NCBI GenBank assembly: GCA_903813345.2
Contig: CAIIXF020000007.1
Coordinates: forward strand, 15,670,714 to 15,734,713
DNA from: Owenia fusiformis
Lineage: Eukaryota > Annelida > Polychaeta > Sabellida > Oweniidae
Length of the DNA: 64,000 bases
Direction: 5' to 3'
Positions 27,601 to 39,600 of the stretch are shown piece by piece. The notes under the pieces were generated by a model. It was given only the letters and a program-made list of their open reading frames with translations. It did not search any database and was not told the DNA's origin. The position numbers and the translations under genes are program-made. Within the stretch, counting starts at the first letter, position 1; each line of letters starts with the position of its first letter.

Positions 27601-30600
27601 TGGAGAGGACAGCACAAGTGCATCTCTCACTGTAAAAGGTACAAACTATGAAATAACTAAAGCAAATTATCACGCTTACATATATTTAAATTCATTTTTA
27701 GAACTTTTTTTACACCATCTTATTATGTCACCACCAAAAAGTGGTGACATATTGTTATGGTCTCCGTTTTTTTTGCGACGGCGGTTGGTGGTTGGCGTCC
27801 GGCGTCCGGCGTCTGGCGTCCGGCGTCCGGCGTCTGTAACAATTTCTTACAACTTCCTATAACTTAACAAATACTGTTTAGACTGACTTCAATTTTGTTC
27901 TAAATCATCTACATCTTCTCAGAAGTTCAAATCTGACTTTAGATTTGACATTTGACCTTCAATGACCTTCTCAAGGTCAAAAAGGTCTTTTTTTCAACTT
28001 GCTTCACATTGACTAAATTTTTTTTCAAAATCATCTACATGTTCTCAGAAATTCAAATCTGACTTTAGATTTGACATTTGACCTTCAAATCTGACTTTAG
28101 ATTTGACATTTGACCTTCAATGACCTTCTCAAGGTCAAAAAGGTCTTTTTTCAACTTGTTTCACATTGACTAAATTTTTTTTCAAAATCATCTACATGTT
28201 CTCAGAAATTCAAATATGACTTTAGATTTGACATTTGACCTTCAAATCTGACTTTAGATTTGACATTTGACCTTCAATGACCTTCTCAAGGTCAAAAAAG
28301 GTCATAAAGGTCTGTTTTCAACTTGCTTCAAATTGACTAAATTTTTTTTTCAAAATCATCTACGTGTTCTCAGAAATTCAAATCTGACTTAAGATTTGAC
28401 ATTTGACCTTCAATGACCTTCTCAAGGTCAAAAAGGTCTTTTTTCAACTTGCTTCACGTTGACTAAATTTTTTTTCAAAATCATCTACATGTTCTCAGAA
28501 ATTCAAATCTGACTATAGATTTGACATTTGACCTTCATATCTGACTTTAGATTTGACATTTGACCTTCAATGACCTTCTCAAGGTCAAAAAAAGGTCAAA
28601 AAGGTCTGTTTTCAACTTGCTTCAAATTGACTAAATTTTTTTTTCAAAATCATCTACCTGTTCTCAGAAATTCAAATCTGACTTAAGATTTGACATTTGA
28701 CCTTCAATGACCTTCTCAAGGTCAAAAAGGTCTTTTTTCAACTTGTTTCACATTGACTAAATTTTTTTTCAAAATCATCTACATGTTCTCAGAAATTCAA
28801 ATCTGACTTTAGATTTGACATTTGACCTTCAGTGACCTTCTCAAGGTCAAAAAAGGTCAAAAAGGTCTGTTTCAACTTGCTTCAAATTGACTAAAAAAAA
28901 TTTTCAAAATCATCTACGTGTTCTCAGAAATTCAAATCTGACTTTAGATTTGACTTAAGATTTGACATTTGACCTTCAATGACCTTCTCAAAGTCAAAAA
29001 AGGTCAAAAAGGTCTTTTTTCAACTTGCTTCAAATTGACTAATTTTTTTTTTTCAAAATCATCTACATGTTCTCAGAAATTCAAATCTGACTTTAGATTT
29101 AACATTTGACCTTCAATGACCTTCTCAATGTCAAAAAAGGTCAAAAAGGTATTTTTTCATCTTGCTTCAAATTGACTAATTTTTTTTTTCAAAATCATCT
29201 ACATGTTCTCAGAAATTCAAATCTGACTTTAGATTTGACTTAAGATTTGACATTTGACCTTCAATGACCTTCTCAAAGTCAAAAAAGGTCAAAAAGGTCT
29301 TTTTTCAACTTGCTTCAAATTGACTAAATTGTTTTCTCAAAATCATCTACATGTTCTCAGAAATTCAAATCTGACTTTAGATTTGACATTTGACCTTCAA
29401 TGACCTTCTCAATGTCAAAAAAGGTCAAAAAGGTATTTTTTCATCTTGCTTCAAATTGACTAAATTGTTTTTTCAAAATCATCTACATGTTCTCAGAAAT
29501 TCAAATCTGACTTTAGATTTGACATTTGACCTTCAATGACCTTCTCAATGTCAAAAAAGGTCAAAAAGGTATTTTTTCATCTTGCTTCAAATTGACTAAA
29601 TTTTTTTTTCAAAATCATCTACATGTTCTCAGAAATTTAAATATGACTTTAGATTTGACTTTAGATTTGACATTTGACCTTCTCAAGGTCAAAAAAGGTC
29701 AAAAAGGTCTTTTTTCAACTTGCTTCAAATTGACTTTTTTCAAAATCATCTACATGTTCTCAGAAATTCAAATCTGACTTAAGATTTAACATTTGACCTT
29801 TAATGACCTTCTCAAGGTCAAAAAAGGTCAAAAAGGTCTGTTTTCAACTTGCTTCAAATTGACCAAATTTTTTTTTCAAAATCATCTACATCTTTTCAGA
29901 AGTTCAAATTTGACTTTACAAGTTCTCAGAAGTTCAAATCTGACTTTAGATTTGACCTTTGACCTTCAATGACCTTCTCAAGGTCAAAAAGGTCTTTTTT
30001 CAACTTGCTTCAAATTGACTAATTTTTTTTTCAAAATCATCTACATGTTCTTAGAAGTTCTTTTTAAGGTCAAAAGGTATTTTCCAACTTGCTTTAAATT
30101 GACCAAATTGTTTTAGGTGGTGACATTTTGTCATGTTAATGCCTTGTGTGATTATTGGTATTGTATGCATTTTAGCTGGATTAAAAGAACAAGAAGTGAC
30201 ACAGTGCCTTTATATAAGTATAAAAATATATTGTTGTTGCTGCAGATGCAGATATATTGATAAACACATGATGTGTCATTGTTTCAGCTGAATTAAAGGA
30301 ACAAGAAGTGACACCTGAATTCAGTGAGAAACTTGAGGACATCAAAGATGTAGAACAGGGTAAAGCTGCCGAGTTCAGAGTGAAAGTCAAAGCCTTTCCT
30401 GATGCTGAAATTTCATGGTACATTATAATTTGATTTATCAGTTTTTGAATGTGATTGATATTGATAATTTTTTAGCAGAATATATAACAATTAACATGCC
30501 ATGTTGATGTTACTATTTTTCAATTTAAGCTTGACTTAATATCAGGATTTCTTACCGTTTTACTATTTTGTGGTAGAATTCAAAATACTATTATTGTTAA

Positions 30601-33600
30601 ATAGATGTATTTTATTGATATGAATTATTTTTCTTAATATGCCCTGTTGTATTTGCCCAATTTCTTAAAGGTGCAAAGATGATGTGTTGCTCAAAGAGGA
30701 TGATTCTGGTCATTTTACTTTCTCCCATGAGGAAGATGTGCACTCCTTGAAGATACAAGATGTGACCCCTGAAGATTCAGGGACATACACTTGTAAAGCA
30801 AAGAATGAACTTGGAGAGGATAGTACAAGTGCATCTCTCACTGTGAAAGGTATAGACTTAGGAATTTTATTGAGCCATTTATGGTACTTGAATACATTAT
30901 TAGTATTAGGATGTGTTAAGCTCAGGAGGTTTAATCCAAATATATGAATCTGTTAAATATTATGTTCTTGTACATAGCACATGTATTTTCACTTTGCAGG
31001 TGCTCCTGCAATAGAGGAGTTGAAGCCAGAGTTTACAGAGACACTCAAAGACCTCACTGATGTAGAGCCAGGTCAGGCTGCCGAGTTTGCTGTTAAAGTC
31101 AAAGCATTTCAAGATGCAGAAATATCATGGTAACCCAATATTCCTCAATTCAATGCTTTTTTGGGAAAATCGCTCAATCATAAATCACTTTCACAGTTTG
31201 ATTTAAGTTAAAGTTGTTTCGTTCAACTTTAGAATTTTCTGGGTTAATCGGGTTATTCTGTGTTTTTCAATTAACGTTTAAAGTGATTCATTGTCGATCA
31301 CATTTCTTCTATACAGGTGCAAAGACAATATGGTGCTCAAAGATGATGGCCATTACAAAATCTCTAATGAAGAAGATGTTTTCACCCTTAGAATTCAAGA
31401 TGTGAGCCCTGAAGATTCAGGAACTTACACTTGTAAAGCAAAAAATAAATATGGTGAGGACAGTGCCAGTGCATCTCTCACTATGAAAGGTAAGGGAATG
31501 ACTGAATGCAATTTTCTTTGAATTTTCCCTGGACTTGTGTATGTGCATGTCCCTTTCAATCCCTGAGATTTGATAGTTGTGATTGTGTGTTAACTTATTG
31601 AATGGAAAATTTGTAATATTGTTTTGTGTATTATTTTGTGTGCAGTAAATATTTACATCCATATATGTATGATACTTACACTGAAAAATATTTCATGTAC
31701 CTTTATTCAGTAGAAAAATATTTCCCTATCCCTATTTCCCTTTCCCTATGTGTACAGTTTATGAAGTATATACCTTTTACCTGGAACATTGCTAACCAGT
31801 CTCTCTATATTAACCACCACATGGGCTCTCAATAGGGAAATGCTGCAACGAGGAATCTAGATACCCTATTTGGGAGCCCTTAGTGCATGATATATTTTGA
31901 TTGTTCTGTTACAGATGAGGGGAGAAATCCTGGTTTCACAGCCAGGTTGTCTGATATATGTGTAACAGAAGGACAGACAGTCACGCTTAAGTGCAATATC
32001 ACTGGCACACCAGAGCCTGACATTGAATGGCTATTAGATGGCCATATTATAAAACCCTCGCATGATTTTACAATGAGTTTTGATGGAACTGAAGCAAGCT
32101 TTACTATCAAGCACCCGTACCCTGAAGACACTGGGGAATACACATGTAAAATCAGAAACACTGAGGGTGAATGTGAATGCAAAGCAATGCTAACCATCCT
32201 AGAGGATGAGAGTAAGAAACTCTCCAGGGTCTCAGCAAGTGAGGATGAATCCATGAAAGTTGCCCCTGTGTTGATATCTAAGTTCAGTGACACTGAAGTT
32301 GACCTGGGACAGACTCTGGTGTTGGAATGTACAGTTCTTGCCACGGAAGACCCACATGCAGAATGGACATACAATAACAATCCACTTACAAAATCAGAAG
32401 ATATCTTAGTTGATTTTGATGGTACTGCTGCCATTCTAATTGTGAATAATATGGAGGAATCTGGAACATTCACTTGTAAAATTAAAAATGAGTACGGTGA
32501 GACTTCATGCAGTGCTGAGGTTACTGTTAAAATACCCGAGCTGTCTAATGGGCCGGATGGTAAGCTGTGCATGATTTTAGAGTGTCAAAGTCCCACTAGT
32601 CCATACTAGCAAAAGCTAGTAACAACTACTCCATGCATGCAGTAGCTATAGATCCCAGGCAAGTTTGAAGTTTGATTTGTGAAATTGCATTTGTTCTTTC
32701 TATTATTGATCAATTTGTCAGACATATTTGATATGCAATTAAAATTTATCTTCATTAATAATCTTCTAGATAGTTGATAACTTATAAATGATTAATTAAA
32801 CAATCACACTATACTAATTGCTTATATCTGGAATGATTGTGATATTAATTTCCAGATAATTAATTCATAAATATCACTATACAAATTATACTAACAGTTA
32901 GTTTGTAACAATGCGTTACAAAAGATACTCCTATATGATTGTTTTATGATTACCTTTTACTATGTTCATTTGTAGCAACACTATATATCATTATACTACA
33001 ATTTTTATTTTTGCAAAATTACTCTTAATCTTTTCATATTGGTGTTTGTTAAAATATTATAATGATCGCATTTGATTGGGAAACATAGAAATTCATGTAT
33101 CCCTTCATTCTAGGTCTTATAAGCCTTTAATCAGAAAGTACAACACACAACTATAGGAAACAATGTTAAAAAGAAACATGCAACAAGTAAAATACAAATG
33201 TATAAAATCAATCCTGATAATGTTTAGTTTATCAATCAATCATCTTATATTCAAAACAGTACTATGATAAGTTCTATCATCCATTAAAAAGCAAAAAGCC
33301 TCCTAGTCCATTGATATATCAGCAAATGGGTCAGTGTACAAAATAAAGAAATGGTCACCAAAGAAATGGTCACACATCAAGTATGGAATCCTTGATATTC
33401 ATAGCAATGGCTTGGTCATTTCAGATACAGCAGGTGTGGAGGCAACTAAAGATGTTCCACCCAGATTTGATAGGAAGCTAGAAGATCAGACAATTGAGGA
33501 GGGTGACCACCCAATTATCCTATCATGTGAGATCAACAGTGACTCCACTACTGATGTTGAATGGATCATAGATGGGCATTTAGTTGAGCCATCAAAACGG

Positions 33601-36600
33601 GTCGACGCCCAATTTGATGGAAAGTTAGCAACAATGACATTCAAGCAGGCCAAACAGGTATACTCTGGTGAGGTGACTGTCAGAGCTAAGAACCCATATG
33701 GAGTTGAGGAATGTAGTGCAATATTAACTGTTACAGAAAAAGAGAAACCTAAGAAGAAATTGGTTGGTTATATACCTGAATTTGTAAAGCCACTCACAGA
33801 TGTTAAAGTTAAGGAAGGCAAACCAGCAAAATTGAAATGTGGCATAATGGGTGACCCTTTGCCAATGGTAGAGTGGTTTTTCATGGGCAAACCTGTTGAA
33901 AAATCCAATGACATCACCGTTTCATTCAAAGGTCCAGTAGCAACTTTCATTATAAATGAGGCCTTACCTGAGCATTCTGGTGAATACACATGTAAAGTTA
34001 CGAATGACAATGGTACAGTGGAATGTAGTGCCACGCTCACTGTGGAACTTGATGTTGAAAAACATGCTAACCCACCTGAACTTATAGAAGAACTTAAAAG
34101 TACTAAAGTAGAAAGTGGTGAAGATGTTGTTTTAGAATGTAAAATTAAAGTCCCTGAACAACCAGATTATGAAGTTGAGTGGTTCTGGAATGGAAAACGA
34201 ATATATGAGAACAAGAACAGAAAGTTTAGTCAAGTGGAGGAGACGTTTACAATCAAGCTGACTGATGTAATGACAATGGACGAAGGGGAGTACAAGATTA
34301 AGGTGTCCAACATCAAAGGAGATGTATCGACACGGGCAACATTATCAATAGCAGCCAAGAAAAAGAAAAAGTAAGTTCACCTAGCTGAATTTTTTAGTTT
34401 GACAATGAGTAAGTGGCAACATCAAGCAATCAATTGTCGTGTTCCTTAACCTGCAGTTGCTGACTCTCAAATGAGTAAGTTATATCTAGCTCAATTGGCC
34501 ACATTAGATAAAAAAGAAATCATGTACTACAACTCTCTATATATCACAGAAACTGATATCAACAGCTTGAAATATTTATTTATTGCAGACAAGAAGTAGA
34601 GGAAGATGGTTATGCTCCAATGTTCACCAAGAGGTTCCATGATGCAATCACAAGTGCAGGGGACAAAACCACACTTGAGTGTAGACTGCTTGGGTCTCCA
34701 GACCCTGATATTCAGTGGTAGGTGTAGTGAAATGCTGTGTGATCAAATAAAGTAATATATCAGTAATTTTTGTTGACCACAAGAAATAACTTTATGTTTA
34801 TAGGAAGAAGGATGGTGTCCCCATTGAGCCAAGTGACAAGTTTAACCTTACCAGAGATGGTGGGAACATATCTTTTACAATCAATGGCACCAATCCAGAG
34901 GATGCTGGCACATACACATGTGTAGCTAGTAATGCCAGTGGAAAAGTGGAATGTTCAGCTAATCTTCAAGTGGAAGGTATGCCTGCATATTTGTCTTATT
35001 GTATATCAGTCCATAGAAGATTATGTTTATGTCTAATGGTCATTTAGATAAGTGCTATACCTCTATTCATATGAAGTGACAACTTATGATAATAGTCACA
35101 ATTCTTTTTCAATATTTCTTACAATATTTGCATCATATAATTTGAGAGTGTGAATAACCATACTGATTGCATAATTATGGAAGATTAAATATTTTTATAA
35201 TCTGTGAATGATAATACTTTTAAGAATACGTTATTCAACCATATAGTATATTTGTGAAGAACATTGTATTTTTAGATGTAAATAGTAGAACAATTCACAT
35301 CATATTTTAGTCTGAAAGCACTTATGTAGGGGCCGATTGTTGAGTGACACAATACATACACCCAGTATAAATTATATGAACCAAATGTACCACCAATATC
35401 TCAGCCTTGCAAGACGCATTTAAATAAATATTTTAGGTGGTGAAATTGTGACTGATATCATTGCCCCTGAGACTGCTGCAGAGGCTGCCAGTGCCCCTGA
35501 GCCTCAACATCTCCCCCCACATATGCCAATGGATGCTCCAAGAATTAGGGACAGTAAATCAGAGGAACTCACCCTGAAGTGGAAGTCAGCAAGCATCCCT
35601 GATGATGCCAAAGATTGTCCTATTACATATACTGTTGAGGTCCAAGAACCAGGGGATGCTGACTGGACAACAGTTGCAACTGACATTGTAGATACAAGTC
35701 ACAACATAGGTAATCTAGATCCTGAAAAGGATTACCGCTACAGAGTAATAGCTGTCAATGAATATGGTCCTAGCACTCCAACATTAGGAGTTACAAGGGA
35801 GGGTGAAAAAGATACAAGAAAGAAAATGCCTCCTAGATCTCTTTACGATGCTCCTACTTTGAGTGACATGACAGATGACGGTTTAAACCTCAGTTGGTCT
35901 CCAGCTACTTATCCATCATATGCTAAGCCAGCACCTATAAAGTATAATGTAGAACAAAATGAACCACCAAGTAAAGATTGGAAATCAATTGCTGGTGATA
36001 TTCCTGAAACACAACATAGGGTTGATGGCCTTGATCCTTTTAAAGACTACAAATTCAGGGTAACACCACTGAATGAATATGGTTCTAGTGAACCAAGTTC
36101 ACCTGTCAAACGACCTAAGAGAAAAGATAAGTCAGTCGACGAGGAGAATGAAGATCAGAATACAAAACCCTATCCACCAAGAATGCCAATGGAAACTCCT
36201 AGAATTATTAAAGAAAACATAGATGATAAAACTATCTCTCTTGGTTGGTCACCTGCTGAATATCGCACAATGGGAAAGAGGTCTCCCATAACATATGCCA
36301 TTGAGGTTCAAGAACCCCCATCATCATCTTGGAAGAGGAAATATTATGACATACCCGAGACAAAATACAAAATTCCAGACATAGATCCTTACCAGGATTA
36401 CAGATTTAGGGTGATTGCAGAAAATGAGTTTGGACCAAGTTCTCCATCACTTCCAGTATCAAGAGATGGTGCTAGAGATAAGAGGAAATACCTCCCACCC
36501 CTGCCCCCAGCTGAAATCCCAACATTAAGTGACCTTACAGATACATCTTTTAAGCTTAACTGGCTTCCATCAGAAAAGCAACCAAATAGTAAACCATCTC

Positions 36601-39600
36601 CAATATGGTATAACATAGAAATGGTCAGTCCACCTAATATAGGTTGGAAAAAGCTAAGCACAAACTGGCCTGATCCTTTCTATGATGTAAAAGGACTTGA
36701 TCCATTGAGAGATTACAAATTCAGAATACGTGCTGAAAATGATTATGGATTGAGTGATCCCACCCCTGTATTAGAGCTCACAAGAGAGAGGCCCCTGCAA
36801 CATCTTCCACCTTACATGCCCATGGATGCACCTAAGATATATGACAGCAAACCAGATAACCTCAACCTCAAATGGAAACCAGCCACAACTCCTGATGATG
36901 CTAAAGATGTCCCTATTACATATAGCATTGAAACTCAAGAGCCTGGGGATGCTGACTGGACTCCAGTTGCAAGTGGTTTGAAAGACACAACCCATTATCT
37001 AGATGGCCTAAACCCAGAGAAAGATTATAGATTCAGGATTATTGCACAAAATGAGTTTGGACCAAGCACTCCTACGTTAGGTGTAAACAGAGATGGTGTA
37101 AAAGATATGAGAAAGAACAAGCCACCTAGACCCTTGACTGATGCTCCTACAATTAGTGATGCTACAGATGATAGCCTAAATCTTCACTGGTCTCCTGCAA
37201 CATATTCAAAAAATGCAAAGCCCAATCCGATCAGATATAACATTGAGCTTCTTGCATACCCCAGCAAAGATTGGGTTCCATTTGCAAGAGATATACCAGA
37301 TACAACATTCAAAGTGGATGGTTTGGATCCATACAAGGATTATAAATTCAGAGTAACACCTTTGAATGATTATGGAGAATCTGAATATAGTTTGCCTGTC
37401 AAACGACCCAAGAGAAAAGACAAACCATTAGATGAGGATGATCAAGACCAGAATACTAAACCATATCCACCAAACATGCCAATGGAAACTCCAAGAATTA
37501 TTAAAGAAAACAAAGATGATAAGACTCTCTCTCTTGGTTGGTCACCAGCTGAATATCGCACAATGGGAAAGAGGTCTCCTATAACATATGCCATTGAGGT
37601 TCAGGAACCCCCATCCTCATCTTGGAAGAGGAAATATTATGACATACCTGAGTCAAAATTCACAATTCCAGACATAGATCCTTACCAGGATTACAGATTT
37701 AGGGTGATTGCAGAAAATGAGTTTGGACCAAGCTCGCCATCACTTCCAGTTTCAAGAGATGGGGCTAAAGATAAAAGGAAATCCCTCCCACCACTTCCCC
37801 CAGCTGAAATGCCAACATTCAGTGACCTCACAGACTCATCCCTTAAGCTTAACTGGCTTCCATCAGAAAGGCAACCAAATAGTAAACCATCTCCAATATG
37901 GTATAACATAGAAATGCTCTGTCCACCTAATATAGGTTGGAAAAAGCTAAGCACAAACTGGCCTGATCCTTTCTATGATGTTAATGGACTTGATCCATTG
38001 AGAGATTACAAATTCAGAATACGTGCTGAAAATGATTATGGATTGAGTGATCCTACCCCTGTATTAGAGCTCACAAGAGAAAGGCCCCTGCAACATCTTC
38101 CACCTTACATGCCTATGGATGCACCTAAGATATATGACAGCAAACCAGATAACCTCAACCTCAAATGGAAACCAGCCACAACTCCTGATGATGCTAAAGA
38201 TGTCCCTATTACATATAGCATTGAAACCCAAGAGCCTGGGGATGCTGACTGGACTCCAGTTGCAAGTGGTTTGAAAGACACAACCCATTATCTAGATGGC
38301 CTAAACCCAGAGAAAGATTATAGATTCAGGATTATTGCACAAAATGAGTTTGGACCAAGCACTCCTACATTAGGTGTAAACAGAGATGGTGTAAAAGATA
38401 TGAGAAAGAACAAGCCACCTAGACCTTTGACTGATGCTCCTACAATTAGTGATGCTACAGATGATAGCCTAAATCTTCACTGGTCTCCTGCAACATATTC
38501 AAAAAATGCAAAGCCCAATCCGATCAGATATAACATTGAGCTTCTTGCATACCCCAGCAAAGATTGGGTTCCATTTGCAAGAGATATACCAGATACAACA
38601 TACAAAGTGGATGGTTTGGATCCATACAAGGATTACAAATTCAGAGTAACACCTTTGAATGATTATGGAGAATCTGACTATAGTTTACCTGCCAAGAGAC
38701 CTAAGAGAAGAGACAAGCCAATAGATGATACAGATAGCAAACCAGATGATGACTCAAATACCAAACCATATCCACCAAATATGCCTATGGAGGCACCAAG
38801 AATTCTTAGTGAAAACAAAGATGATAGAACTTTGGACCTTGGCTGGTCACCGGCAGATTATCGAACATTTGCAAAGAGGGTTCCGATAACATATGTCATT
38901 GAAGTACAAACACCTCCCTCATCTGATTGGAAAAGGAAGTATGATGGAATCAAAGACAACAATTATACAATTAAAGATGTAGATCCACTTCAGGATTACA
39001 AATTTAGAGTTATAGCAGAAAATGAATTCGGCCCAAGCTCTCCATCACTTCCTGTTGACAAGAATGGCACAAGGGAAAAACCAAGGGAGATTCCACCCCT
39101 GCCACCTGCTGAAATGCCAACATTCAGTGATCTTAAGGATACATCTCTTAGGCTAAGCTGGCTCCCAGCTGAAAGGCAGCCAAATACTAAACCATCTCCT
39201 CTATGGTATAACATTGAAGTGTGCTCGCCATCTGATAATGACTGGAGCAAACTCAGTTCTAATTGGCCCGATCCATTTTATGATGTCAGGGGACTTGATC
39301 CTTTGAAGAATTACAACTTCAGAGTAAGAGCGGAGAATGACTTTGGCCTAAGTGATCCCTCTCCTATTGCAGAGTTTAAAAGGACACCTAAAGAGCCTCC
39401 AAAAGCAAAAGAACCCCAATTATTTCTTCCACCAAATATGCCAGTGGAAGCTCCTTATTTCAATGACAGGGGTGACGATTTTGTTCTATTATCTTGGGCA
39501 CCTGCAAATGATGAACCTAATTCTAAACCATCTCCAATAACATACACCATTGAATACCAAGATCCTCCTCTCTCAGAATGGAAAACACTGACAAGTGACT

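Larger units (their letters stand above)
27639..30287. other. intron 26 with inserted element
   Basis: The two ends of this intron match intron 22 (26298-26522) closely. The middle is an inserted element (27724-30143) absent from intron 22. A vestigial exon head lies at 30176-30202. No working exon is present. Confidence 0.85.

Noticed and set aside
27721-27862. Extension of the exon 26 frame into the element (SGVRRPASVTISY)
   Set aside because: It is read-through of a clear donor at 27639 into the GC-rich repeat of the inserted element.
31880-32572. 230-codon open frame on the minus strand
   Set aside because: It is the antisense shadow of the two-Ig exon 31, which is clearly coding on the + strand.
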